Assembly: GCF_016865485.1 (NCBI RefSeq)
Contig: NZ_AP024452.1
Span: 4,052,501 to 4,116,500, forward strand
DNA from: Luteitalea sp. TBR-22
GTDB taxonomy: Bacteria; Acidobacteriota; Vicinamibacteria; Vicinamibacterales; Vicinamibacteraceae
Length of the DNA: 64,000 nt
Reading direction: 5' to 3'
In this document: piece by piece, positions 55,830-64,000 of the stretch
Numbering within the stretch: the first letter of the stretch is position 1
How the letters are laid out: every line of letters begins with the position of its first letter
Program-made: the position numbers and the translations under genes
Notes under the pieces: model-generated
Seen by the model: only the letters and a program-made list of their open reading frames with translations
Told to the model about the DNA's origin: nothing
Databases searched by the model: none

Positions 55830-56438
55830 GTGATTGCCTTCGTCGCCCTCAGCTGCGCCCTCCTCCTCGCCTTCGTCCTCTGCTGCGTCGTGCTCGGCTG
55901 GAGCCTCGACGTGTACAACCCGCCGGCGATGCCCGCCGACGTCGCGCTGGTGTTCGGCTGCGGCGAACCGTGGAAGGCGGACGCGCGCCTTCGACAGGCG
56001 CTCGCGGTCCATCAGGCGGGCCTGGCGCCCCACCTGATCGTGAGCGGGGGCGTGCGCATGCCGGGTCGCGCCACCACGGAAGCCGAGTGGTTCCGTGACT
56101 GGCTCGTCGAGCGAGGCGTGCCTCCCGAGCGCGTCCACCTCGAGAACCGCGCGACCAACACCGCCGAGAACGCCGAGTTCAGCTGGCCGATCCTGGAGGC
56201 ACACGGCTGGCGCCGCGTGATCCTGGTGATGTCGGACTTCGAAGGCCTGCGTGCCCATCTCACGGCGCGCCGCGCATGGCTGGGGAAGGACGTCACCCTG
56301 TACGACATGCATGCATCGTCGGCACCACGGTGGTCGCGCTGGGGGTGGTGGACGTCGGCCGAAGGCTGGCGCCTGACCAACCACACCGTGCCCAGGCTCT
56401 TCCGGTACGGACTGCTGCCCTATCTCTGGCGCCGCTGA
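55830..56438 (+). CDS. YdcF/DUF218-family membrane protein
   Basis: A 202-residue protein with one N-terminal helix (VIAFVALSCALLLAFVLCCVV) and a DUF218 Rossmann-like domain: ADVALVFGCGEPWKADARLR, LAPHLIVSGGVRMPGR, ENRATNTAENAEFSWPIL and RVILVMSDFEGLRA. Related proteins take part in cell-envelope or vancomycin-tolerance functions in other bacteria, but no enzymatic activity is firmly assigned. The GTG at 55830 is chosen; another GTG at 55806 is possible. A strong hairpin lies 40 bases after the stop. Confidence 0.85.
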   Translation: MIAFVALSCALLLAFVLCCVVLGWSLDVYNPPAMPADVALVFGCGEPWKADARLRQALAVHQAGLAPHLIVSGGVRMPGRATTEAEWFRDWLVERGVPPERVHLENRATNTAENAEFSWPILEAHGWRRVILVMSDFEGLRAHLTARRAWLGKDVTLYDMHASSAPRWSRWGWWTSAEGWRLTNHTVPRLFRYGLLPYLWRR

Positions 56439-56477
56439 TCGGGATCCGACCAGTCCATCCTCCACGCCAAGCGAGGA

Positions 56478-56505
56478 GCCAGCGACGCCCGTGGGCGTCG
56501 CTGGC
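56478..56505 (+). terminator. Strong hairpin between convergent genes
   Basis: GCCAGCGACGCC (56478-56489) pairs with GGCGTCGCTGGC (56494-56505) around a CGTG tetraloop, a perfect 12-base-pair GC-rich stem. No T run follows, so it is not a textbook intrinsic terminator; it may stop transcription in both directions between the YdcF and PEGA genes. Confidence 0.5.
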
Positions 56506-56659
56506 CGGGACTGCGGTAAGAACTGCGTATGAGGAAGGGCTCGGTCGCGATGATGAGCCGCGAACGCTGCACGCGTCCGCGTTCACTACGCGAGAGAGCT
56601 CACGCGCCCGGACGGGGGCAGGACGCCTCCGTCCGAGCCGTGGGGCGGGGAGGGTTCGA

Positions 56660-57730
56660 CTAGAGCTGCTGTCCCCGCGACGGCAGGCTCACGTTCAGCG
56701 GCGTCACCTCGCCTGCGGTCACGGTGACCTCGGTCGAGAACGGCGCAAAGCCGGGCTTGCGGATGTCGATGCGCACGCGCCCCGCGGGCACCCGCACCTC
56801 GAGTGGACGACCGTTGCCGGGAAGCGTCCACGGCTGGCCATCGATCACCACCTCGGCGTCGGCCGGCTGCACACGGATCACCAGCAGGCCGGCATCGCCG
56901 GCGACGCGATCCGACTCCTGTGTACGAGGCGCGCGCGTCGGCGGTTCCTGGCCCTGGGGCGCATTCGGATCGCCGGGCAGTCGATTGGTCGCCGGCTGCG
57001 GGCGCGCCGGCGGCGACGGCCGCTCGTCCTCCGGCGCACCAGCCGGCAGCTTCTCCATCGTGTGCTTCACCTTGAGCGTCGTGCCAGGCGCGACGTACGC
57101 GTTCATCACCTGCTTCTTGTGACCTTCGAGATAGAACGCGATCTCGTGCGTCCCCGGCGACAGCGTGAGGCTCTGGAACACCCCGTCGTACTGGTCCACG
57201 ATGCCAGCGAGTGCGCCGTCGATGTACACCTCGGTGTTGCGGGGCTGCACCATCAGGCGCGCTTCACTGGTGATGCCCCAGATGGCGTACGGCGGGGCGT
57301 AGAGCGCCGGCGCGCCCCACCACCCGAACCCGGGCCACCACATGCTGCTCGCGTAGCCGGGCCCCCACCAGCCAGGTCCCCACCAGCCCCAGGCGCCGTA
57401 GCCCCAGTAGCCGCCCCAGCCCCAGCCGAGGCCCCAGCCGCCCCAGTAGCCCGGATACCCGTAGACCGGACGGTAGCCGCCGCCATAGTGGCCCCCTCCG
57501 CCGGGGTAGCCGGGACCACCGCGGGGCACCGCCATCCGTCCCGTGCCTCCTCCGGGGGGCATCGCGTGGCCACCGCTGGGTCCACCGCCAGCAGGCCCGC
57601 CACGAGGAGCGGCGCCACCCCCACCTCCACCACCGCCGCGGCCCCCTCGCTGCGCCAACGCCTCGTCGGCGACGAGCGCGAACGAGGCCACGACGGCAGC
57701 AGTCACCACCAGACGTCTGATGTTGTTCAT
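56660..57730 (-). CDS. Secreted Gly/Trp/Tyr-rich protein with PEGA domains
   Basis: 356 residues. A signal peptide (MNNIRRLVVTAAVVASFALVADEALAQ) precedes an exceptionally Gly-, Pro-, Trp- and Tyr-rich stretch (residues about 28-155, with GGYRPVYGYPGYWGGWGLGW and AWGWWGPGWWGPGYAS). Two PEGA domains follow: EVYIDGALAGIVDQYDGVFQ to HKKQVMNAYVAP, and VVIDGQPWTLPGNGRPLEVR to PFSTEVTVTAGEVTPL. PEGA domains are small beta modules linked to surface or S-layer proteins. A Gly/Trp-rich linker of this length is unusual. The function is likely cell-surface structural, which is inference. Confidence 0.85.
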   Translation of the reverse strand: MNNIRRLVVTAAVVASFALVADEALAQRGGRGGGGGGGGAAPRGGPAGGGPSGGHAMPPGGGTGRMAVPRGGPGYPGGGGHYGGGYRPVYGYPGYWGGWGLGWGWGGYWGYGAWGWWGPGWWGPGYASSMWWPGFGWWGAPALYAPPYAIWGITSEARLMVQPRNTEVYIDGALAGIVDQYDGVFQSLTLSPGTHEIAFYLEGHKKQVMNAYVAPGTTLKVKHTMEKLPAGAPEDERPSPPARPQPATNRLPGDPNAPQGQEPPTRAPRTQESDRVAGDAGLLVIRVQPADAEVVIDGQPWTLPGNGRPLEVRVPAGRVRIDIRKPGFAPFSTEVTVTAGEVTPLNVSLPSRGQQL

Positions 57731-57964
57731 CACGGGCGTGCTCCAGGAAGAAAGCATCGACCAGTGCAGAGCAAGAGCGATACCAGCTGATGTGTCACCG
57801 CGGGCAGACACCGCGGCGTGTACGCGAGCGAATGCGGCAGCCATCGCTCCTCGCGGTGTCCCTTGTGGGCGACGGGCCCACCGGCGTGGCAACCATGAGG
57901 AGACGCTCTTGGGCGCGGGCGAGGCGCCGCTGGCCGGGCATGCCCCCCGCGCCAGGGAAGGGCG

Positions 57965-59077
57965 TCAGTCGTTGCTGAATGTCAGCACGTACTCCGAGAC
58001 GCCGGCCATGAAGAAGCGGACCACCTCGCCGGCCTCCTTGTCCGTGCCCACGCCGGGCTCGAGACCGACCACCTGCGGGTACCACTCGCCGCCCGCGAGG
58101 ATGCGCGCCGGGGCCGTCCACTTCTCCGGCTCGGCGAGCGTCGGCGAGAACGCCACGTAGATGCCTTCCTGTCCGAAGCCGGGCGTCCGCGCGCGGTTGA
58201 GCAGCATCACGTACTGCCCGAGGTGAGCGTTCCAGTGCACCGACGGCCCCCAGAAGACGTCGGCGCTGTCACCATCGTGCAGCGAATCGGTAGCCTCGAA
58301 GATGGAGATGCCGGTCGGATAGGCATACCCCGCGAAGTCACCCTCGTCGGTCCAGGTCGACTCGACCGGTCGCCACACATGTCCGTCCCAGATCGACGGA
58401 CGGCCCGTCGGCGCGTCCCGATCGGCCCAGGGCAATCGGGCCAGCGCCACGCCCTGCCCTTCCAGACCCGGCGTGTACTGCGAGTAGAGCAGGTACACGT
58501 CGGCGCGGTCGGGCGAAAGCAGGACGCTGAAGTCGCCGACACCGCCGGTGAAGTACTGGTTCGTGCTGCCGCAGTCTGCGGCCGGCGACTCGAGCACGAT
58601 GCCGAGATTGGTCCACGAGCGTCCCTGGTCGGTCGAACGGGCCGCACCGATGCGTGGCTGCACGCGGCCATCGGCCGGGCACGCCGTCGCCACCTCGTTG
58701 TGGTAGTACCCGTACCAGGTGCCGTCGTCTGCCTTGACGACGGCTTCCATCCAGGCCCCGCCGTCGGGCCATACGTCCCACTGCGCTGCCTCACCCACCA
58801 CGATCTCGCCGATGCGCTGGCCCGAAGACACGCGGGCCGCGCCGGCGAACGAGGTCATCACGAACACGCGCGACTCCCCGTCCACGGCGTCCCACACGAC
58901 CGGGCTGTTGCTGTCGACGATGGGTTCGCCGGCCAGCACGAGCGCCTGCCTCGCAGCCGCCCCGAGCGTGGCCTTCGGCGGATGACGCTGCCCCTGCGCC
59001 GCGGCCGGGCCGACGGCGAGCACCGGGAGGAGGCCGACGAAGGCGAGGGTGCGGGGGCGGGCGAACGCGTGGGTCAC
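57965..59077 (-). CDS. Secreted beta-propeller-like protein of unknown function
   Basis: 370 residues from a GTG at 59077 with GGAAGG six bases upstream. The signal peptide is FVGLLPVLAVGPAAAQG. The mature protein reads as repeated beta blades with Asp-box-like segments (RSTDQGRSWTNLG, VLLSPDRADVYLLYSQ, FSPTLAEPEKWTAP), reminiscent of GH33/GH43-like propellers or sialidase-like folds. Trp/Tyr-rich stretches such as WYGYYHNEVATACPADGR could line a sugar pocket. No catalytic triad can be assigned. I consider it a glycan-binding or hydrolase-like protein of unproven activity. Confidence 0.72.
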   Translation of the reverse strand: MTHAFARPRTLAFVGLLPVLAVGPAAAQGQRHPPKATLGAAARQALVLAGEPIVDSNSPVVWDAVDGESRVFVMTSFAGAARVSSGQRIGEIVVGEAAQWDVWPDGGAWMEAVVKADDGTWYGYYHNEVATACPADGRVQPRIGAARSTDQGRSWTNLGIVLESPAADCGSTNQYFTGGVGDFSVLLSPDRADVYLLYSQYTPGLEGQGVALARLPWADRDAPTGRPSIWDGHVWRPVESTWTDEGDFAGYAYPTGISIFEATDSLHDGDSADVFWGPSVHWNAHLGQYVMLLNRARTPGFGQEGIYVAFSPTLAEPEKWTAPARILAGGEWYPQVVGLEPGVGTDKEAGEVVRFFMAGVSEYVLTFSND

Positions 59078-59343
59078 GTGGAGCCTTCCAAGTCGAGGGC
59101 GGGACAATGCGCCCCGGGGCACGGGGGCAGTGGGTCTGGGAGTCACTACGACTCACACGTGGCAATCGTGTGGCGAGCGGATGAAAGCCCACGGTGACCC
59201 GACAGCAGCGGCCCTGCCCGTTCGCCCTCTTGCGACCGGCCGCGGATCGCTGTACGTTGCTATCTCCGCTTCAAGGCTGGCGTGACGGAGGGACGGGGAC
59301 CCTGCGCGGCCAGCGCGTCCACGCGTCTTCGGGATGGTGTGTC

Positions 59344-59838
59344 ATGGGTACACGCGTTTCGGCGTCGATGCTGCGGCCGATGGCAGTGATGGGATGGTTG
59401 TGCGTGATGGCGTCACCGGTGCTCGCCCAGGCCCCGGCCGCGCCCGCCGAGGCCCAGGTGGCCGAGGCCACGCCGACGTCCCGGCTGATCCAGTCGGTCT
59501 CGTTCTCTCCGGTGGTCGCCTTCGCGGGCTCCGACATGCGCATCGTCGTGCGCGTGCAACCGGAGGCTGGCAACCGGCGCCTGCAACTCTCGGTGGACGC
59601 CGCGACGTTCTACGCCAGCACCGAACGCCAACTCGATGGACTCGACGGGGCGCGCGCCCACACGTTCAACCTGAAGGAACTGCCGGCGGGCGATTACCAG
59701 ATCGTGGCGACGCTCGAGGGTTCCGATGGCGTCCGGTCCCGGGTGACGCGGTCCTTCAAGGTCATGGGCGAGGACGACACCCAGTTGCAGGCCGACCCGC
59801 GGCCGACGCAACAGCGCCGGCGCGGGCGCACCAACTGA
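59344..59838 (+). CDS. Small secreted immunoglobulin-like protein of unknown function
   Basis: A 164-residue protein with a signal peptide (MLRPMAVMGWLCVMASPVLAQAP). The remainder reads as about one beta-sandwich (MRIVVRVQPEAGNRRLQLSV, TFNLKELPAGDYQIVATLEG, VTRSFKVMGED), compatible with an Ig-like or CARDB fold, and ends in a basic tail. No family assigned. The ATG at 59344 gives the signal peptide; the frame upstream is unlikely to be coding. It ends five bases before the stop of the converging DUF2231 gene. Confidence 0.65.
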   Translation: MGTRVSASMLRPMAVMGWLCVMASPVLAQAPAAPAEAQVAEATPTSRLIQSVSFSPVVAFAGSDMRIVVRVQPEAGNRRLQLSVDAATFYASTERQLDGLDGARAHTFNLKELPAGDYQIVATLEGSDGVRSRVTRSFKVMGEDDTQLQADPRPTQQRRRGRTN

Positions 59839-59842
59839 AGGA

Positions 59843-60385
59843 CTAACGCTCACTGGCCAGGGCCGGGGGCACCTGCTGAAGGTGTCCCCGACCCCGACCG
59901 CCAGCGACGGGCGTCAGCAGCGTCGCCTCACGCTCCCGCCGGCGCGCGCCTGCGTCCTCGTCCACCCCGATGTGGTGGTGATAGACGAGTTCCCCGCCGA
60001 GCCAGCCTCCGGCACCCAGCAACGCCGTGCCGAGCAGCGAGAGCGCAAGGCCGGATCGACTCGTGGCGCCGTCACGTCCTCGCTCACGTCGGGCGAGCAG
60101 GAACGCCAGCAGGGCCGAGCCGTTGATCGCGGCGTGCCACGTCGCCTGGCGCGATGCCGAGGTGCCGCGCGGGACCGTCCCGACGTAGTCGATCAGGCCG
60201 GGGACGGCCGCGGCAGCACCGGCGAGCAACCCGGCGTCCAGCAGGTGCCCGGCCGTGCGACCGTACGCGCCCCGCGTCCGGGAATCGAGCACGTCGAACA
60301 TCGTCGACACACTCAGCAGCGCGAACGGATACGGAATCAACATCGGATGGACCGGGTGACCTGCCAGGCGGGCGGTACTGCGCAT
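59843..60385 (-). CDS. DUF2231-family membrane protein
   Basis: A 180-residue inner-membrane protein with about four helices. It starts STARLAGHPVHPMLIPYPFA, typical of the DUF2231 family (the GHPVHP motif is diagnostic), with FALLSVSTMFDVLD, AGAAAAVPGLIDYVG and LALSLLGTALLGAGGWLGG. The function of the family is unknown; genes sometimes neighbour cytochrome or copper genes, but not here. The C-terminal Arg/Glu-rich tail lies in the cytoplasm. Confidence 0.85.
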   Translation of the reverse strand: MRSTARLAGHPVHPMLIPYPFALLSVSTMFDVLDSRTRGAYGRTAGHLLDAGLLAGAAAAVPGLIDYVGTVPRGTSASRQATWHAAINGSALLAFLLARRERGRDGATSRSGLALSLLGTALLGAGGWLGGELVYHHHIGVDEDAGARRREREATLLTPVAGGRGRGHLQQVPPALASER

Positions 60386-60514
60386 GGTTGTGCCTCCTCG
60401 TTGCGGGCAGCCTCAGCCGGCTGCCCGTCGCCAGGGTCCTCTGGTGCACGACCCGTACCCACGCCGCGGCTCGGTGTGGCCCGCACCTTGTATGGAGGAG
60501 GGCAGGAGATCGAC

Positions 60515-61462
60515 ATGCACTCGAGTCGAGAAGCTGCCCCTGGCGTCGCGTGGATGCGCACGGGCATCGTGAACGTGGCCTTCGTCGAGCCGGAACCGCG
60601 GGATGGAAGGTGGGTGTTGGTGGACGCCGGACTGCGCGGCTGGGGCGAGGCCATCCTGTCGGCAGCACGGGCCAGGCACGGCGATCGCCCGCCGAGCGCC
60701 ATCGTCCTGACCCACGGGCATTTCGATCACGTCGGCGGACTGGACACGTTGCTGCGCGTCTGGGACGTGCCGGTGTACGCCCATCGGCTCGAACTCCCGC
60801 ACCTCACCGGGCGCCGTGCGTATCCGCCGCCCGACCCGACCGTGGGAGGCGGGCTGCTGGCGTGGAGCGCGCGCCTGTTCCCGACCCACCCGATCGACAT
60901 CCGGACGCGTGTGCTGACGTTGCCCGAGGACGGCAGCGTCCCACCGCTGCCGGGTTGGCGCTGGTGGCACACGCCCGGTCACACCGATGGACACGTGTCG
61001 CTGTTCCGCGACACCGATCGCGTGTTGCTGTCGGGCGACGCGCTGATCACCGTCAGGCAGGAGTCGGCGCTGGCCGTCCTCGGGCAGACCCCGACACTGC
61101 ACGGGCCGCCGGCGTACTTCACGTCGAACTGGAGCGATGCGCTGGGGTCGGTGCGCGACCTCGCCGACCTGTCCCCCAACGTACTCGTGCCGGGCCACGG
61201 TGTGCCGATGAGCGGCCCCTCGCTCACCCACGGACTGCGTCGGTTCGCGGACGGTTTCCACAAGGAAGTGCCTCGCCATGGCCGGTACGTGCAGACGCCC
61301 GCCTGCCGTGCCGAGGACGAGTCCTGGCGATTGCCACCCGACCCCTGGCCCGACGCGCTGCGCCGCGGAGTCGCCGGTGCGGCTGCGGCAGCCGCCGCGG
61401 CATGGTTCTGGTACGGCCGACGGACGCGGGCCGCGAGCCGGCGTCGGCGGGTGACCCCATGA
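60515..61462 (+). CDS. MBL-fold metallohydrolase with C-terminal membrane anchor
   Basis: 315 residues with GGAGGAGGGCAGGAG before the ATG. The metallo-beta-lactamase fold has HxHxDH as THGHFDHVGG (residues about 71-80), later metal ligands in WWHTPGHTDGHVSLF and LLSGDALITV, and VLVPGHGVPMSG. The C terminus has a hydrophobic helix (VAGAAAAAAAAWFWYGRR) and an Arg-rich tail, so a tail-anchored form is plausible. The stop overlaps the egtB start (ATGA), placing it in the ergothioneine operon. Possible roles include hydrolysis of a thiol ester, sulphur chemistry or detoxification; none is shown. Confidence 0.87.
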   Translation: MHSSREAAPGVAWMRTGIVNVAFVEPEPRDGRWVLVDAGLRGWGEAILSAARARHGDRPPSAIVLTHGHFDHVGGLDTLLRVWDVPVYAHRLELPHLTGRRAYPPPDPTVGGGLLAWSARLFPTHPIDIRTRVLTLPEDGSVPPLPGWRWWHTPGHTDGHVSLFRDTDRVLLSGDALITVRQESALAVLGQTPTLHGPPAYFTSNWSDALGSVRDLADLSPNVLVPGHGVPMSGPSLTHGLRRFADGFHKEVPRHGRYVQTPACRAEDESWRLPPDPWPDALRRGVAGAAAAAAAAWFWYGRRTRAASRRRRVTP

Positions 61463-62841
61463 GGGGCGGACCCGTCGCGCGGCCCGAGGAGTCTGAAGAG
61501 TCGATGTCCACCTCCACCGCCGCTCGCGGTATCGACAGGTCGTATGCGCTGGCGTGGTACGCGCGCAATCGCGCCCGCACGGCGGCGCTGTTCGACGTCC
61601 TGGCTCCGGGAACGCTGTACCAGCAGCCCATCAGCCAGCGCCATCCCATCGTGTTCTACGTGGGACATCTGCCGGGCTTCAGCCTGAACACGCTGGTCAA
61701 GCGCGGCCTTGGACGACCGGGAATCGATGAGGCGCTCGAGCGCCTGTTCGCGCGCGGGATCGACCCTGATGACGCCGGGCACGATGCGTCGGCGTTCGTC
61801 TGGCCCGACGAGGCGACGGTGGCGGCGTTCGTGCGCGAGGCGGATGCGCGGGTCGTCGACGCGCTCGAGACCGCGGACCTCGACCAACCCGGGCACCCGC
61901 TCATGGATCGCAGCGAGGCGGTGTACGCGATTCTCGAGCACGAGGCGATGCACCAGGAGACGCTCCTGTACATGTGGCATCGCCTGCCCCACGACGCCAA
62001 GCGCGCGCCGCACGACTACGCCCTGCGCACCACGCCAGGCCCCGTCGCCCAGGGTGACGTGCAGGTCCCGGCCGGGATGGCGAGGCTGGGCGCGCGGCGT
62101 GGCGAGATTCCCTTCGGCTGGGACAACGAGTTCCCCGGTCCCGAGGTGGAGGTCCCCGCCTTCCGCATCCAGCGCCTGAACGTGACCAACGGCGACTATC
62201 TCGCCTTCGTCGAGGGCGGCGGGTACGCCGACCCGCGCTGGTGGACGCCGGAAGATCGGGCCTGGCTCGAGAGCGAACAGCATCGTCACCCGATCTTCTG
62301 GGAAAGGCGCGGCACGGCATGGCACTGGCGCGGCATGTTCGAGTCGTTCCCGTTGCCGCTCGCCTGGCCCGTGTACGTGAGCCAGGCCGAGGCCGCGGCG
62401 TTCGCGCGGTGGTCGGGGCGGCGACTGCCCACCGAGGCCGAGTTCCAGCGGGCGGCGTACGGCACACCCGACGGGTCGCTCCGGACGCACCCGTGGGGCG
62501 ATGCCGCGCCAGCACCCGCGCACGGCGTGTTCGACTTCAGCGGATGGGAACCCGAGCCGGTGGGCACGCACCCGGCGGGACAGTCGGCCTGGGGCGTGCA
62601 CGACCTGGTGGGCAACGGCTGGGAGTGGACGACCACCGTGTTCGCGGGCTTCCCGGGATTCGTGCCCATTCCCTCGTACCCGGAGTACTCGGCCGACTTC
62701 TTCGACGACAAGCATGTGGTGCTGAAGGGCGGGTCGCCCGCGACCGCGCGCGACCTGCTGCGTCCGAGCTTCAGGAACTGGTTCCGTCCACGCTATCCCT
62801 ACGTGTACGCGACCTTCCGCACCGTGGAGTCACAGGCATGA
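61459..62841 (+). CDS. egtB: EgtB-like hercynylcysteine sulfoxide synthase
   Basis: Non-haem iron enzyme that joins hercynine to cysteine or gamma-glutamylcysteine in ergothioneine synthesis. 460 residues from an ATG overlapping the MBL stop; ATG 61504 (MSTSTAARGIDRSYALAWYA) is a possible alternative. An N-terminal DinB-like domain carries the first ligand in FYVGHLPGF and the HEAMHQE metal motif (H-x3-H-x-E) near residue 157. A C-terminal FGE-sulfatase domain follows: FRIQRLNVTNGDYLAFVEGG, LPTEAEFQRAAYGTP, LVGNGWEWTTTVF, KHVVLKGGSPAT. The egtD start lies within its stop (ATGA). Confidence 0.93.
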   Translation: MRGGPVARPEESEESMSTSTAARGIDRSYALAWYARNRARTAALFDVLAPGTLYQQPISQRHPIVFYVGHLPGFSLNTLVKRGLGRPGIDEALERLFARGIDPDDAGHDASAFVWPDEATVAAFVREADARVVDALETADLDQPGHPLMDRSEAVYAILEHEAMHQETLLYMWHRLPHDAKRAPHDYALRTTPGPVAQGDVQVPAGMARLGARRGEIPFGWDNEFPGPEVEVPAFRIQRLNVTNGDYLAFVEGGGYADPRWWTPEDRAWLESEQHRHPIFWERRGTAWHWRGMFESFPLPLAWPVYVSQAEAAAFARWSGRRLPTEAEFQRAAYGTPDGSLRTHPWGDAAPAPAHGVFDFSGWEPEPVGTHPAGQSAWGVHDLVGNGWEWTTTVFAGFPGFVPIPSYPEYSADFFDDKHVVLKGGSPATARDLLRPSFRNWFRPRYPYVYATFRTVESQA

Positions 62842-63842
62842 GTCCAGCGCCGATGCGCCTCGTTCCTCCGCGCGGTCTGCGCCCGCGCCTGTCGGCCGAC
62901 ACGACGACGCTGGGCGGCGAGATCGCCACCCTGCTCGGCACGAGGCCGCGCCGCCTGCCCGCGCACGCGTTGTACGACGCGCTCGGCTCGGCGTTGTTCG
63001 AGGCGATCTGCCACCTGCCGTGGTATCCGATCACCCGCGCCGAGACGGCCCTCCTGCGGACGCATCGGCGGTCGATCCTCGAGGCCGCCGGGCGGCGCGC
63101 GCGCATCGTCGAACTCGGCCCCGGCAATGGCGACAAGCTCGCGACGCTGCTGCAGGGGGCGGCGGCGACGCGGATGCAGCCGCTCGACGTCCACCTCGTC
63201 GACGTGTCGGCGAGTGCCCTGGAGGTGGCCACGGCGCGGTTGCGGCGCCAGCCTGGCGTGACGGTGCAGACACACGCGGCCCTGTATCAGGCGGGCCTGC
63301 ATCAGGTGGCCGCGCAGCGACAGGCCGGCGAGACGATGCTGGTGGCCTTCCTCGGCTCCAACATCGGCAACTTCGACCCACCGCAGGCCGAGGCCCTGCT
63401 GCGGGACGTGCGCGGGGCGATGCGCGCGGGCGACACGCTGCTCATCGGCACGGACCTGGTCAAGCCGCTGGAGCAGCTGCAGTTGGCCTACGACGACCCG
63501 CTCGGCGTGACGGCGGCGTTCAACGCCAACCTGCTCGTGCGGCTGAATCGGGAATTCGGCGCAGACTTCCAGCTCGACACGTTCGCCCACGATGCCCGCT
63601 GGAACGCCGCAGCGCAACGGATGGAGATGCACCTGGTGAGCCTCGCGACGCAACGCGTCACGATTCCGGGCGCCGGCCTGGTCATCGACGTCGAGGCCGG
63701 CGAGACGATCTGGACGGAGAGCTCCTACAAGTACGAGCCGTCAGGCGTCGATGCGATGTTGACGACGGCCGGCTTCACTCCCGCTGCCGCGTGGCAGGAC
63801 GAGGACGCCGGCTTCCTGCTGACGCTGGCCGTGGCGCGCTGA
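62838..63842 (+). CDS. egtD: L-histidine N-alpha-methyltransferase EgtD
   Basis: SAM-dependent enzyme that trimethylates histidine to hercynine, the first step of ergothioneine synthesis. 334 residues. The SAM pocket has IVELGPGNGDKLATLL (ELGxGxxxK form), HLVDVSASALEVAT and FLGSNIGNFDPPQAEALL; the histidine-binding C-terminal half has TDLVKPLEQLQLAYDDPLG, AAFNANLLVRLNREFG and TIWTESSYKYEPSGVDAML. Together with the preceding egtB it makes a minimal ergothioneine cassette; no EgtA, EgtC or EgtE is visible here. Confidence 0.95.
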   Translation: MSPAPMRLVPPRGLRPRLSADTTTLGGEIATLLGTRPRRLPAHALYDALGSALFEAICHLPWYPITRAETALLRTHRRSILEAAGRRARIVELGPGNGDKLATLLQGAAATRMQPLDVHLVDVSASALEVATARLRRQPGVTVQTHAALYQAGLHQVAAQRQAGETMLVAFLGSNIGNFDPPQAEALLRDVRGAMRAGDTLLIGTDLVKPLEQLQLAYDDPLGVTAAFNANLLVRLNREFGADFQLDTFAHDARWNAAAQRMEMHLVSLATQRVTIPGAGLVIDVEAGETIWTESSYKYEPSGVDAMLTTAGFTPAAAWQDEDAGFLLTLAVAR

Positions 63843-63902
63843 GCGAGGGACACGGGAGGCCTCCCCGGTGACTTGCGTACGCGTCCCTGGTCCCTCGACC
63901 CG

Positions 63903-64000
63903 CTACACGGCCTTCGGCTCCGGGTGCACCCACGGCGCGCGGTAGGGCCGCGCGAGCAGGCGGTTGGCCTCCTCGTCGCCGACGACGCGGCCGGCCGCGT
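63903..64000 (-). CDS. C-terminal end of an unidentified protein (possibly Gfo/Idh type)
   Basis: Only the last 31 codons are inside the window: GRVVGDEEANRLLARPYRAP, then WVHPEPKAV before a TAG at 63903-63905. The EANRLL and RPYRAPW pattern resembles the C-terminal ends of Gfo/Idh-type oxidoreductases known from Acidobacteriota and Planctomycetota. That is a resemblance only, and the gene continues beyond the window. Confidence 0.45.
   Translation of the reverse strand, partial: AAGRVVGDEEANRLLARPYRAPWVHPEPKAV

Overview
This window is a GC-rich bacterial chromosome segment, dense with genes and with no plasmid or prophage hallmarks. Secreted glycan-related proteins (sialidase, Tat-type Gfo/Idh oxidoreductase, DUF1080 protein), many orphan hybrid histidine kinases, GTG starts and an EF-P lacking the usual lysine suggest an Acidobacteriota member, perhaps Vicinamibacteria/Luteitalea-like. 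That placement is inference from gene content; no rRNA or marker phylogeny was available.

Layout. 1-24.3 kb is mostly housekeeping: an overlapping minus-strand set M50 protease-trpS-scpA (partial), uvrC, a CDP-alcohol phosphatidyltransferase, tdk, efp, an Hsp20, a DegP-type protease, a 3-methyladenine glycosylase, an M24 peptidase-like protein, a HEAT-repeat protein, uvrA, a vanadium-haloperoxidase-like secreted protein, an amino-sugar cluster (nagB-MFS-nagA), a membrane histidine kinase, a DUF1080 protein and the aminoacyl-transferase Bpt. A tRNA-Thr(CGT) lies at 24.5 kb. 25.3-40.1 kb is a signalling block of five large histidine kinases, four of them with receiver domains and three with an additional degenerate receiver, and no separate DNA-binding response regulator. 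40.2-44.9 kb is a minus-strand sialic-acid set: a NanM-like kelch epimerase fused to an Na+/solute symporter, a sialidase, and an N-acetylneuraminate-lyase-type aldolase. 45-47.7 kb holds a LOG-family hydrolase and a Gfo/Idh oxidoreductase. 47.7-49.1 kb is a low-complexity array beside a decayed IS481-type insertion sequence. 49.1-60.4 kb is accessory: SDRs, a GNAT, a lipoprotein phosphodiesterase-like protein, an esterase, a YdcF protein, an NTP-carrier-like transporter, a PEGA protein and several unknown secreted proteins. 60.5-63.8 kb is a tightly coupled metallo-beta-lactamase-egtB-egtD operon for ergothioneine. A partial gene closes the window.

How genes connect: sialidase, fused epimerase-symporter and lyase would release, anomerise, import and cleave sialic acid to ManNAc and pyruvate. 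NagA and NagB about 20 kb away could finish amino-sugar catabolism, but NanK and NanE are not in the window.

The most unusual signal outside genes is a set of intergenic short tandem arrays (7-9 bp units such as GGGAGTC, GGGCTCA, GGGCACC, GGCAGTC, GGGCCTT), often arranged as inverted pairs. One such inverted pair sits in frame inside uvrC.
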